Of a stretch of 64,000 nucleotides of DNA, positions 9,002 to 17,263 are shown in pieces (the stretch's first letter is position 1; every line of letters starts with the position of its first letter). The position numbers were made by a program, and so were the translations under genes. The notes beneath the pieces are model-generated. The model did not search any database, was not told the origin of the DNA, and saw nothing but the letters and a program-made list of their open reading frames with translations. This DNA comes from Actinoplanes couchii (GTDB lineage: Bacteria > Actinomycetota > Actinomycetes > Mycobacteriales > Micromonosporaceae). The DNA lies in the NCBI RefSeq assembly GCF_016862075.1, contig NZ_BOMG01000006.1, forward strand, positions 1 through 64,000. Reading direction: 5' to 3'.

Positions 9002-9324
9002 AGCGGGAGTACCGGGCCGCCGCCGGCCTCAGTGACCTGCCGGGCGCTGTGCGCGTCGGTCGCTTCGACCGTATCCGCCGTGGTCCGCAGCTTGAACGCC
9101 GTCTCCGACAGCGAATCCACCGAGGCGGTCAAGGCGTCCAGTGCGCCGTTGAACAACGGCTCCAGAAGGCCGGGCAGGAACTGGCAGATCTCCCCGTAGG
9201 CATCGCGGCCCATGCTCACCTCGTGGACCGCCGACCGGGCCAGATCCAACTGGCCGGCGATCTCAGCGATCGTGCTCGCGTGATCCCGGACGGCCTCGGC
9301 CGGGAACCGCATCTCGGCGCTCAT
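8998..9324 (-). CDS. EspC-like type VII secretion target (WXG100-type partner)
   Basis: 108 aa, all-helical, with the DUF2580/EspC-type layout: an N-terminal helix beginning MRFPAEAVRDHASTIAEI, a middle turn region, and a C-terminal helix ending in a short disordered tail. Such proteins dimerise with or precede ESX effectors. ATG 9324 overlaps the stop of the YbaB-like gene (ATGA), and its own stop overlaps the effector's GTG start. The gene is therefore the second of a tightly coupled four-gene unit. Confidence 0.7.
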   Translation of the reverse strand: MSAEMRFPAEAVRDHASTIAEIAGQLDLARSAVHEVSMGRDAYGEICQFLPGLLEPLFNGALDALTASVDSLSETAFKLRTTADTVEATDAHSARQVTEAGGGPVLPL

Positions 9325-9704
9325 CGTTCGACCGGCGGGTCCGGCTCCGGAAAGCGTGATGCGAACGAGTGGACCACCGCCCGGCCGGCCTCGCTGTCCT
9401 CGCCGACCGTTGCGCGGACATGCTCGATCACCTTGGACGACAGGTCGACCTGAGCCCGCCGGATCACCTGGAGGATCTCCCGCGCCAGTTCTGAACCGGA
9501 CATCGCACGAACCCGGTCGTCGAGATCCAGCGACTCGACCTGACCTGAGGACCCGACCGTCACCCGGATGGCTCCGCCGCGGGCCTCCGCTGAGCCGGAC
9601 GCCCCGGCCACCTGCCGCGACAACTCGACGGCGCTCTGCGCCCGGGCATCCACCTGCGCCACCCAGGAGTCAAGCCATTCCTCAGCCGCGTCCACGTCGG
9701 TCAT
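9321..9704 (-). CDS. YbaB/EbfC-like protein at the head of the ESX operon
   Basis: 127 aa. An N-terminal helical part is followed by the beta segment GGAIRVTVGSSGQVESLDLDD and a C-terminal helix, the order seen in YbaB/EbfC nucleoid-associated proteins. Such genes often accompany WXG100 and EspC-like genes in Micromonosporaceae (established association; the role is unclear). ATG 9704 is preferred over the frame's first start at 9767 because GGAGGTGGAG lies just upstream. It is the first gene of the four-gene unit ending at 7566. Confidence 0.7.
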   Translation of the reverse strand: MTDVDAAEEWLDSWVAQVDARAQSAVELSRQVAGASGSAEARGGAIRVTVGSSGQVESLDLDDRVRAMSGSELAREILQVIRRAQVDLSSKVIEHVRATVGEDSEAGRAVVHSFASRFPEPDPPVER

Positions 9705-9782
9705 TCGGCTCCACCTCCACCGGTGTCCGGCCACGCTATCGAAATCCTGCCCGGCGGGGAAGGACACCGGGGGCCGCCGGGT

Positions 9783-10544
9783 TCAGGAGGACTGCGGCCA
9801 CGCTGCTTCGACCAGGGCCGGGAGGATTTCGGCGGCTGGGCCGTGCAGGTTCACCGTGGCGGTGGGGTCCAGGGGGGTCGGCTGGGGGTTGATCTGGATC
9901 ACGGTGGCTCCGAACATGGTTGCCACCTTGGGGATCTCGGCTGCCGGGTAGACCAGGCCGGATGTTCCGATCGTCAGCAGCAGGTCGCAGTCGGTGGCCT
10001 CCTGGACCGCGGTCTCCAGCGCCTCCTCCGGTAGCGGCTCGCCGAACCAGACCACGCCCGGGCGGATCGGGGCCGCGCACGCCCGGCAGCGGGGTGGGGG
10101 CAGGCGGCGGCCCTCGTCCGGTTCAATGGCCTCGGGGATCTCGGCGGGGCGGGCGCACGACGCGCACCGCGGGGCGAACAGGCTGCCGTGCAGGTGGATC
10201 GGGTCCGTGGAACCGGCCCGTTCGTGCAGGTCGTCGACGTTCTGGGTGATGACCGTCGTACGCGGCGCCCGGTTCTGGATCGTGGTGACCGCCGCGTGGC
10301 CGGGGTTGGGGGAGACCCGCTGGATGAGCGAACGTCTCCACTCGTACCAGCCCCAGACCAGGTCCGGATCGTCCTGGAAGGCCTGCGGCGTGGCCAGCGA
10401 CTGGGCGTCGAACCGCTCCCACAGGCCGGTCAGCGCGTCCCGGAACGTCGGCACACCGGACTCCGCCGAGATGCCGGCCCCGGTGAACACCACGACCCGT
10501 CGCGCCGCTGCCAGGGCGCCCGCCGCGGTGTGCAGGTCGTCCAT
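9783..10544 (-). CDS. Sir2-family NAD-dependent protein deacylase, class III
   Basis: 253 aa, full length. NAD-binding FTGAGISAESGVPTFRD, catalytic LHGSL with TQNVDDLH, and four zinc-binding cysteines in CASC and CRAC are present. The substrate-pocket motif YEWR (in WYEWRRSL) fits the Tyr-x-x-Arg that in SIRT5 and CobB recognises acidic acyl groups, so lysine desuccinylase/demalonylase activity is more likely than plain deacetylation. ATG 10544 has GGGGA upstream. It is probably monocistronic and divergent from the small membrane protein gene at 10657. Confidence 0.93.
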   Translation of the reverse strand: MDDLHTAAGALAAARRVVVFTGAGISAESGVPTFRDALTGLWERFDAQSLATPQAFQDDPDLVWGWYEWRRSLIQRVSPNPGHAAVTTIQNRAPRTTVITQNVDDLHERAGSTDPIHLHGSLFAPRCASCARPAEIPEAIEPDEGRRLPPPRCRACAAPIRPGVVWFGEPLPEEALETAVQEATDCDLLLTIGTSGLVYPAAEIPKVATMFGATVIQINPQPTPLDPTATVNLHGPAAEILPALVEAAWPQSS

Positions 10545-10656
10545 TCGATCCCCGTCCCCTCAGATGAACGTATGTACCAGCACGGACGAGTGTCGCAGAA
10601 CCTGATTCCCAAGTGCTTCGTTGAGCGGGGGAGTTGGCGTCGCGACGGAGGTGCTG

Positions 10657-10857
10657 ATGCCGAATCCGGAAGAGAAGAGCCGCTGGGGACAGGTGGGCAA
10701 CCGGCTGCTGACCGCGGTCGGGGACTGGACCGCGCCCACACCACCGGACCGTCCGGGCTGGTCGGACGCGAACATGAACCTGCTGGTACGCATCGTCACC
10801 GCGGTCACCGCAGCGGTGTTCCTACTGGCGATGTTCGTCATCTGGCTGATGCGCTGA
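10657..10857 (+). CDS. small membrane protein
   Basis: 66 aa. A hydrophilic N-terminus (MPNPEEKSRWG) is followed by one C-terminal transmembrane helix (about 43-64) ending in an Arg. ATG 10657 has GGAGG four to five nt upstream; a longer frame from 10621 lacks such a site. No family is recognised. It lies about 95 bp before the three-gene ATPase operon, but a separate -10 element in between suggests its own unit. Confidence 0.6.
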   Translation: MPNPEEKSRWGQVGNRLLTAVGDWTAPTPPDRPGWSDANMNLLVRIVTAVTAAVFLLAMFVIWLMR

Positions 10858-10952
10858 CCCGATCGGGGATCGACGGCAGTGTCACCTTTTGAACGGACCG
10901 GCGGCGGATCGGCGACCCCACCCGATGCCTCGTGCCGATACAGTGCGTGCCT

Positions 10953-11849
10953 ATGACGTCACTACGTCCTTCGTGGACCGCCGTCGTGGCGGTCCTCTGT
11001 GGTGTCATGGTGAACCCTCTCCTCGCCGGGTCCGTACTGGCGGCTGAGAAGGATGGTGACGTCGTCTTCTGCCTCGGTGCTGATCGGCGTGCCGGGTTGG
11101 TCGACGCCGCGGTGGCTCTCAGCCTGGCGTACCGTGGTGCGCCCTCACCAGCGCTCTCACCAGCGCCCTCGCCAGCGCTCTCACCAGCGCCCTCGCCAGC
11201 GCTCTCACCAGCGCCCGCACCGGCGGTCTCGCCGTCGCGCCCGGTCCTGACATCGGGTGACGATTCGCTGGAGCGGTGGAAGGCTGATGCCCCGGCGGCC
11301 TTCCGTCAGGCGTGTGCGGCGCTCATCGAGGCGGCGCGCGTCCCGCAGTCGGCCGCTCCCGCGTCCAGCCAGCTCCGGACCGTGCTGACCGCCCTGCTGT
11401 CGGCGGTCGTCGCCGGTGTCATCTCGTTCCGGCTGGCCACGGTGGGCGCCCGGCGGGCGCAGGCCGGGGCGTTGCGGACCGCGAAGAAGCAGTTCGACCG
11501 GGAGGCGGAGGCGCTGATCGAGGCGCGGGGCCGGCGGACCGGCAGTGAGACCGATCCGGAGCGCCGCTACCGGGACGCCCGCACCGATCTCTCCAATCAA
11601 CTGGACGAGATCGTCGTGATGCACCGCTGGTGGAAGCGTCCCCGGGAGATCCGGGACTACCTGGACGGCGAAGAGCTGCGGGCGGCCATGCGGGACAGCC
11701 TGCTCGGCGCCCGTGGCCCGGAGGGCGAGAAGAACGTCCGAGAGGCCCGGGTCGCGGTACGCCGGGTCAGGCTCGGCGTCGAGTCGGTGGCGCTCGCCGC
11801 GCAACGGCCCGGAATGCCGCATCCGGGAATGTGGAGGAGGAGCCGGTGA
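10953..11849 (+). CDS. secreted/membrane-anchored protein with Ser-Pro-Ala repeats
   Basis: 298 aa, no family recognised. A signal-peptide-like segment (about 7-32, ending SVLAAE) is followed by a short extracellular part, a linker of SPALSPAP repeats (about 64-91), one transmembrane segment (about 150-165, LLSAVVAGVISFRLA), and a charged, probably helical cytosolic domain of about 120 residues. ATG 10953 is chosen because TACAGT (10939-10944) sits eight nt upstream; the earlier start at 10932 lies on top of it. The stop overlaps the next gene's GTG (GTGA). Two predicted spans put the C-terminal domain on the same side as the two ATPases that follow, so it may anchor or signal to them (inference). 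Confidence 0.7.
   Translation: MTSLRPSWTAVVAVLCGVMVNPLLAGSVLAAEKDGDVVFCLGADRRAGLVDAAVALSLAYRGAPSPALSPAPSPALSPAPSPALSPAPAPAVSPSRPVLTSGDDSLERWKADAPAAFRQACAALIEAARVPQSAAPASSQLRTVLTALLSAVVAGVISFRLATVGARRAQAGALRTAKKQFDREAEALIEARGRRTGSETDPERRYRDARTDLSNQLDEIVVMHRWWKRPREIRDYLDGEELRAAMRDSLLGARGPEGEKNVREARVAVRRVRLGVESVALAAQRPGMPHPGMWRRSR
11141..11224 (+). repeat. in-frame 12/24-bp coding repeat (Ser-Pro-Ala linker)
   Basis: Seven 12-nt units alternate GCCCTCACCAGC-like and GCTCTCACCAGC-like, giving a 24-nt period and encoding SPA-type repeats. The array sits inside the membrane protein gene and is likely to vary in copy number by slippage without breaking the frame. Confidence 0.85.
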
Positions 11850-12763
11850 CCAATCCCTTCCGTTTCCCGGACCATTTCGGCGACTCTCTCCAGCCGCTCG
11901 ATCCGCTCGAACACCCGGAGCATGCCGATCTCTACGTGGATCTCGACGGATTCGAGGCCGCATTCACCCTGTTTCAGCAACGGTTCGGCTCTCCGGAATC
12001 ATTCGACCGGTCCGGCGCCATGGCGATCGCGGTGGGGGACCGTCATTTCGGGAAGACCGCACTACTGAATCGTTGTGCGTACTGGCTCCGGGAGACGTTG
12101 AATGCTCCCGGTTCGAATTCCATGGTCGCCGATGTCGTCGACTTGAAGTGGGTTCCGGTTGCCGACGGTCAGACGACGGAGGAGCGGATGAAACTGGTAT
12201 GTCATCACCTGATGAAGAGACTTGACTACCTGAACTGCCTGGAGAAGCCCTGGGGTGAGGGGAAGGAGCAGCCGCCGCCTGAGGACGTTCTTCCCTACCT
12301 GGACGGCTGGCTCCGGGAAGATCGCCTGGTCATCGTGCAGTTGCCGCCGACGGCTGACGTCCAGGAGGAATTGGTCGCATATGCGAAGATGGTTCCGAGA
12401 AGAGTAATCTTGCTCGGTGAGACAGCCTATGCGCGTCAGTTCGACGACAAGGCGGCCGAATTTCGTGGTGCGCGTATCCCGCCTGTCGTCCTGCGGCTGG
12501 GAAAGCTGCGGCCGGCCGATGGCGTCACATTTTACAACAAGCGACGGGAATTGTATCCCGATGACGCCAAGATTCCTGCGCCCGCCAACAACGTGTGGCC
12601 GGAGCTACTGGGCACACGACCAATGTCGGTCGGTGAGCTCCAGCGGATACTGTATGACTTGTACGACGACGAATCCACCCACAAACCCCCGGCCAAGAGC
12701 GTCACCATGAAGGTGATGTTGAAGCATTACCTCAAGTACAGCGAGTTCGGGGGGAAGAAATGA
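11846..12763 (+). CDS. small P-loop NTPase-like protein
   Basis: 305 aa, no named family recognised. The Walker A-like loop GDRHFGKT lies near residue 65-72 (context AIAVGDRHFGKTALLNRC). A beta strand RLVIVQLPP occupies the Walker B position but lacks the usual acidic residue, so hydrolysis may be lost or done with the partner. The GTG start overlaps the previous stop (GTGA) and is preceded by GGAGGAGG. The stop overlaps the AAA+ gene's start (ATGA). Base composition looks somewhat less GC-rich than its neighbours. The strict coupling of three genes suggests a complex. Confidence 0.65.
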   Translation: MTNPFRFPDHFGDSLQPLDPLEHPEHADLYVDLDGFEAAFTLFQQRFGSPESFDRSGAMAIAVGDRHFGKTALLNRCAYWLRETLNAPGSNSMVADVVDLKWVPVADGQTTEERMKLVCHHLMKRLDYLNCLEKPWGEGKEQPPPEDVLPYLDGWLREDRLVIVQLPPTADVQEELVAYAKMVPRRVILLGETAYARQFDDKAAEFRGARIPPVVLRLGKLRPADGVTFYNKRRELYPDDAKIPAPANNVWPELLGTRPMSVGELQRILYDLYDDESTHKPPAKSVTMKVMLKHYLKYSEFGGKK

Positions 12764-15024
12764 AAGGCAGCGAACCGCCTGGTCGTTTCAGTGGGACGAA
12801 TCCCTACCCGCCCACCGCGGTGGCCCGGATATCACCTCGAACAGGTGACGTGGCGACCATACCCACCCCGGCCCTCCAGCGCGCGGTCGCGGAGCTGGAG
12901 GGCTATCTCGCAGCGGACGGCGTGACCGGATCGGGTGCCGACACACCGCCCGGCAGGGTGCTGGCGGTGATCGGCGACTACGGCACCGGCAAGACCCACC
13001 TCGTCAACCACCTGATGAGCACGGCCCGCAAGCGTGGTGGCCCCGCCGTCGAACAGGTCTACCTGAACGCCCCGGCCGGCACCTTCGTCGATCTGTACCG
13101 GGCGTTCGCCTACAAACTCAACGAGCAGCGTGACCTGGTGCTGAGCCGGGTGCGCCACTTCTACGCCGAGGTGGTGGCAAACGATCTGGGCGACTCCGAG
13201 TTCTTCGCGGAGCTGGTCCGGAGACTGCGTGCCGGTGAGGCCGACCCGGTGGAAGTGGTCCGGGAACTCAACCTCGCGGAGATATCCCTGCTGGAGGAGG
13301 TGCAGCAGCGCCTCAGTCAGGTCACCGAGAACAAGGCGTTCGGATCGGCGCTGACCCTGCTGTTGCGCAACGGGTTCGAGGACGCCGTCTGGGAGTGGTT
13401 CCAGGGCAAGGTCCCGGATCGGATCCTGCAGGAGCGCGGAATCACCTTCGCCATCGTGGGTTCCGAGCAGACCGCGCTGGAGGCGATGGGTGTCTTCGCC
13501 CTGCTGATCGGCTATCGCTCCTTCCATTTCATGGTGGTGGTCGACGAACTCGACCAGTTGCTGTCGGCGGCCGGTCATCGCGAGAACGATCACAACGACG
13601 AGGCCCAGTCGGCGTTCAAGCACCTCATGCAGGTCTTCGAGTCGGCCGGCGCGTTCCTGGTCCTGGCCGGCCTGCCGGACTTCCTGCGTGAGCTACGGGA
13701 CGATGTCGGCGCCCGGATCACCAGGCGGATCGGCATGCAGCCGCTGACCGCCGCGGACGCCGAGGCCTACATCCGGATGCGGCAGGGCTCGGACGATCTC
13801 TTCCCGTTCACCCCCGAGACCGTCGGGTACGTCGTCGACGTGACCGACGGATCCCCGCGCCGCATCGTGTCACTCTGCTACCACCTGTACGCGCGGGCCC
13901 GGGAACAGGACGGCCCGGTCAACGGCCCGATGATCCGTGCCGTCGCGCAGGAGGAGCTCTACGCTCCCAGCACCGAACGGATGCACACCGAGATCCAGGA
14001 GGTGCTGCTCGCCAGCGGTCTGGAGACGATCCGCAACCGGTTCCTCAACGGCACGCCTGTCGACTACTGGATCGCCATCGGCGCCGAGGGCGCCGGGATC
14101 GCGGTGCTGGCCCGGCAGGACGGCCTCGACGCCGGGCAGCGCGCGGATCTGCAGGTCCAGGTGTCCCGCCTGTTCCGGCCGGACCGGCAGGTGCTGGTGG
14201 TGTTCGGCGGCCATGTGCCGCAGAGTTTCGTCACGGAGCTGCGCCTGACCTCCGAACAGGACCCGATCGTCTACGACCGGCTGCATTTCATGGACCGTTT
14301 CGCGGCGGCGATCAAGGGCATGGAGGTCCGCCTGGAACGGTCCACCGGCGGTGATCAGGGCGGCCTGCTGCTGAGCCGGGTCACCCGGCTGATCCGGCAG
14401 CAGTCCAACGTGTTGGAGATCGTGCATCAGCTCAGCGGCAGCATGGACGCCTTCCGGGACTCCACCGGGGAGCGGCTCGACGCCATCGAACGGCGGGTCG
14501 GTGATCGACCCGGAACCGAGACGGTGGCGCTCCCGGTCGACGACCGGACCGGCCTGCCCGTGCCGGTGGCGGCACTCTTCGACGACGTGATCGGCACGGT
14601 CGGCGTGGACGGCCCGCTGGCCGGCGTGTTCCGCCGGACCTTCGACGGTGGGCCGGCCGGGATCATCGCCCGGCGCCAGGTCAACGCGATGCTGCCACGT
14701 GGCCGGGCGAGCCGGGCGACCGGGCAGTCGGTGCTGATCCGGGTGCTCACCGAGGCGTTCCGCTCCGAGGTGGTGGACTGGTACGCCGTGGTCCGCAACG
14801 ATCCGGACGGTCAGCCGGCGGCCGGCTCATGGCAGCGGCTGGACGATCTGGTGGCGACGTTCGACACCCAGATCGCGCTGGTCGCGAAATCCGACATCGG
14901 CTGGCTCGTCGCCCAACTCTCCGACGCGTCGGCGGACGAGAGCATGGCCGCGATTCAGGACGCCCTGGTCTCCTTGTCGGCTCGGGTCAAAGCCGAGGTG
15001 CTGACCGGCTTCACGACAGGCTGA
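12760..15024 (+). CDS. large AAA+ ATPase (Orc1/ExeA-like) of a three-gene operon
   Basis: 754 aa. The N-terminal AAA+ domain has Walker A GDYGTGKTH (about 72-80), Walker B MVVVDELDQLL (about 253-263), a sensor-like strand FLVLAGLPDF, and a lid with RITRRIGMQPL, the order seen in Orc1/Cdc6/ExeA-like ATPases. Between the Walker motifs there is an unusually long helical insert (about 120-240). The C-terminal half has an alpha/beta domain (about 420-520), a possible coiled coil around an IERRVGD helix, and a final helical domain; none is recognised. The 3' end overlaps the convergent antiporter gene by 70 bp. A conflict or surveillance role is only an inference from architecture. Confidence 0.75.
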   Translation: MKGSEPPGRFSGTNPYPPTAVARISPRTGDVATIPTPALQRAVAELEGYLAADGVTGSGADTPPGRVLAVIGDYGTGKTHLVNHLMSTARKRGGPAVEQVYLNAPAGTFVDLYRAFAYKLNEQRDLVLSRVRHFYAEVVANDLGDSEFFAELVRRLRAGEADPVEVVRELNLAEISLLEEVQQRLSQVTENKAFGSALTLLLRNGFEDAVWEWFQGKVPDRILQERGITFAIVGSEQTALEAMGVFALLIGYRSFHFMVVVDELDQLLSAAGHRENDHNDEAQSAFKHLMQVFESAGAFLVLAGLPDFLRELRDDVGARITRRIGMQPLTAADAEAYIRMRQGSDDLFPFTPETVGYVVDVTDGSPRRIVSLCYHLYARAREQDGPVNGPMIRAVAQEELYAPSTERMHTEIQEVLLASGLETIRNRFLNGTPVDYWIAIGAEGAGIAVLARQDGLDAGQRADLQVQVSRLFRPDRQVLVVFGGHVPQSFVTELRLTSEQDPIVYDRLHFMDRFAAAIKGMEVRLERSTGGDQGGLLLSRVTRLIRQQSNVLEIVHQLSGSMDAFRDSTGERLDAIERRVGDRPGTETVALPVDDRTGLPVPVAALFDDVIGTVGVDGPLAGVFRRTFDGGPAGIIARRQVNAMLPRGRASRATGQSVLIRVLTEAFRSEVVDWYAVVRNDPDGQPAAGSWQRLDDLVATFDTQIALVAKSDIGWLVAQLSDASADESMAAIQDALVSLSARVKAEVLTGFTTG

Positions 15025-16148
15025 ACAGGCGAGGACCGGCCCGGTGGCCGGGGCGGTGTCGCCGGTGCCGGCTCGGGTGGCGGGGGACCGGGCGGCGCGG
15101 CGGGCACCGGGCGATCCCGGGGCAGAGCGCCGGCCAGCGCGTGCAGCACGTTCACCGTGATGATCGCCGGCGCGACGATCGCCACCGTGCCCGGCAGGGT
15201 CTGCTCCAGCAGCAGCGCCAGCAGCACCGCCGTGATCCCGCTCTGCTGGCCCAGCGCGATGTCGTGCCGGTCGCGCCGGGGGAACCGGGCGGCCACCAGG
15301 GAACCGACGACGATCTGCGCGGTGTAGGCGGCGGTTCCCAACACGATGCCGGCACCGACGTCGATGCCCGGAACCAGCAGCAGTCCCAGGGCGAAGACCG
15401 CGAGCTGGAGGGCGGTCCGGGACATCAGGTCCAGCACACGGTCCGGCAGCGGGCGCAGGAACAGGGCCACGAGTGCCAGGCCGAGCATCAGCACCTGCCA
15501 GACGGCCAGCGCGGTCACGGTGGCCAGTAACGCGTACTCGAAAGTGGTTCGCGGTCTCCCGGCCGGAAGACGGCGGCTGAACCGCCAGAGCGCCCAGGCG
15601 ACCCCGGCCAGCAGCAGGTTGACCGCCAGGTCGCCGGCGAAGCCACCGAGATGGCCGGTGGCGCCGGTCAGCCAGCCGACGGCATAGACGGTCAGCAGCA
15701 CGGTCACCGGGTCGTCGAAGGCGGCCCACGCCGCCAGCACGGTCCGCGCCCGCGAGGACATGTCGCCGCGCTTGCCGATGGCGGCGAACGAGAGCGGATC
15801 GATCTGGGCGACCGCCACCCCCAGGATCAGGTACGCCGGATCCCGGTACACCGCCACCATGACGCCCCCGATGAGCGCCGCCTTGACCAGCACGCCGACG
15901 GTGACCGCGACGGCCACCGTGGACCGGTGCCGGCGGGCATCGGCCAGATCGATGCCCTGGACCGAGGCAACCAGCCCGACCGCGAGTAGTCCGGTGACCA
16001 CGTGTGCGTAGACGCCACCCGACTCGGCCACCCGCAGATCGAGCCCGGCGCCGGTGGCCCAGCCGAGCGCGGCGACACCGGCGAAGGTGAGGATGCGCAC
16101 CACCGGCGCGATCCGCGGCCACGACGGCCCGCGGACCACCCGGATCAC
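14955..16148 (-). CDS. cation:proton antiporter-like membrane protein
   Basis: 397 aa with about 11-12 hydrophobic segments. Charged residues inside membrane segments, IDPLSFAAIGKRGDM and then WAAFDDPVTVLLT, stand where CPA-type Na+/H+ exchangers carry their ion-binding aspartates. The C-terminus is a Pro-rich tail. The GTG at 16148 gives a 4-nt GTGA overlap with the upstream gene; a second GTG at 16157 is possible. It is the last gene of the FxSxx-like operon, which is not a usual member of such loci. A link of ion flux to the STAND-like sensor upstream is inferred. Confidence 0.75.
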   Translation of the reverse strand: MIRVVRGPSWPRIAPVVRILTFAGVAALGWATGAGLDLRVAESGGVYAHVVTGLLAVGLVASVQGIDLADARRHRSTVAVAVTVGVLVKAALIGGVMVAVYRDPAYLILGVAVAQIDPLSFAAIGKRGDMSSRARTVLAAWAAFDDPVTVLLTVYAVGWLTGATGHLGGFAGDLAVNLLLAGVAWALWRFSRRLPAGRPRTTFEYALLATVTALAVWQVLMLGLALVALFLRPLPDRVLDLMSRTALQLAVFALGLLLVPGIDVGAGIVLGTAAYTAQIVVGSLVAARFPRRDRHDIALGQQSGITAVLLALLLEQTLPGTVAIVAPAIITVNVLHALAGALPRDRPVPAAPPGPPPPEPAPATPPRPPGRSSPVQPVVKPVSTSALTRADKETRAS

Positions 16149-17263
16149 GTGGTCCACTGATCCGCCAGTCGCCCGGCCAGGGCGAGCACCTCGCGCTCGG
16201 CCTCGACCACCCGGTCCTGGTCGAGGGTGACCGCCACCAGGTGGGTGCGTGGCCGTAGCCGGTGAAAGAAGACCGCGCCGCGGGCCACGTCCAGCACGAA
16301 GTAGGTGATGCGCCGGCCGGACACCCGGTACAGCATCGCGGTCAGATCCCGCGCGTATTCGCCCAGGCGCGGGCCGAGCCTGCCGTATCCGGCCCGCCGG
16401 AACTCCGGGTTGGTGCCGAAATCGAACCGGTGCAGACCCGGATGGCCCAGGATGTCGGCGGCGGCGACCTGCTCGTCCCGGTGGTACACGGCGGCGTAGT
16501 GCAGAGCGGACAGGTCGAGCGCCTCCGCGCACCGGGCCGCGACCGGGGCGAGCCGCCCGGCCACGTGCGGGTCGACCCGGCCGGTACCGGTGCCGGTGGC
16601 CGCCACCGGAGGCGGGGGATCGTCGGGCTTGGACTCGGCGGCCAGCCAGCCGCCGTAGTCGACCGGTTGCTGGCTCAGCGACCGCCGGAGCCGGTTGGCC
16701 AGCCGGGTGACCTCCTGGTCGATGGCGATCCGGTCCGCGGGCACGGTCCGGCTCGACTCGGCGGAGGGGGCGAACGAGACCGCGATCAGGTGCTGGGCGT
16801 CGGTCACCTCGTACCAGTGCACGGTCCCGAGCTCCGCGCTGAGGAAGAACCGGATCAGAGCGCCGGTACGCAGGCCGGACAGCTCGTCGTTGAACCGGAG
16901 CATGTAGTCGTAGAGGTTGCGCCCGGCCTCGTTGACGTCGTTGAGCAGCGCGTCGTCCGGCCCCTCGGCACGCTGGGCGAGCAGATCGACGGTGTAGTCC
17001 GGCGAGCCGAAGGTGTACCGGGCGATGTGCCCGAGGGCCGTCGCCTGTTCCAGTGTCCGGATGCACACCTCCACCGCGTCGGCGTTGTCATCCCGGTCGA
17101 CTATCCGGGCACCGGTCGGTTCGTGCCATCGCGCGCCGACCGCGGCGCGCGCGTTGATGCGATCGAGGATCTCGCTCCATCCCGGTTCCATGACCGGTTC
17201 CTCCGCTCCCGTCACAGGGAGGCGCGGGACCTCGTCGTCCGTACGCCCGTCATCCGTTCTCAT
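16145..17263 (-). CDS. internally duplicated protein of unknown function (roadblock-like?)
   Basis: 372 aa. Two related halves are visible: residues about 30-200 contain GALIRFFLSAELGTVHWYEV then HLIAVSFAP and a final helix VTRLANRL, and residues about 245-372 contain RRITYFVLDVARGAVFF then HLVAVTLDQ and a final helix VLALAGRLAD. The strand-strand-helix order recalls roadblock/LC7 or profilin-like folds, but this is weak. A Pro-rich linker joins the halves. The ATG start overlaps the FxsT-like stop (ATGA) and the stop overlaps the antiporter start, so it is third in a coupled operon. Confidence 0.6.
   Translation of the reverse strand: MRTDDGRTDDEVPRLPVTGAEEPVMEPGWSEILDRINARAAVGARWHEPTGARIVDRDDNADAVEVCIRTLEQATALGHIARYTFGSPDYTVDLLAQRAEGPDDALLNDVNEAGRNLYDYMLRFNDELSGLRTGALIRFFLSAELGTVHWYEVTDAQHLIAVSFAPSAESSRTVPADRIAIDQEVTRLANRLRRSLSQQPVDYGGWLAAESKPDDPPPPVAATGTGTGRVDPHVAGRLAPVAARCAEALDLSALHYAAVYHRDEQVAAADILGHPGLHRFDFGTNPEFRRAGYGRLGPRLGEYARDLTAMLYRVSGRRITYFVLDVARGAVFFHRLRPRTHLVAVTLDQDRVVEAEREVLALAGRLADQWTT

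Noticed and set aside
14955..17066. 703-codon fusion of antiporter with upstream sequence
   Set aside because: The first half is out of frame with the duplicated-domain gene that covers it; the antiporter starts at 16148 or 16157.
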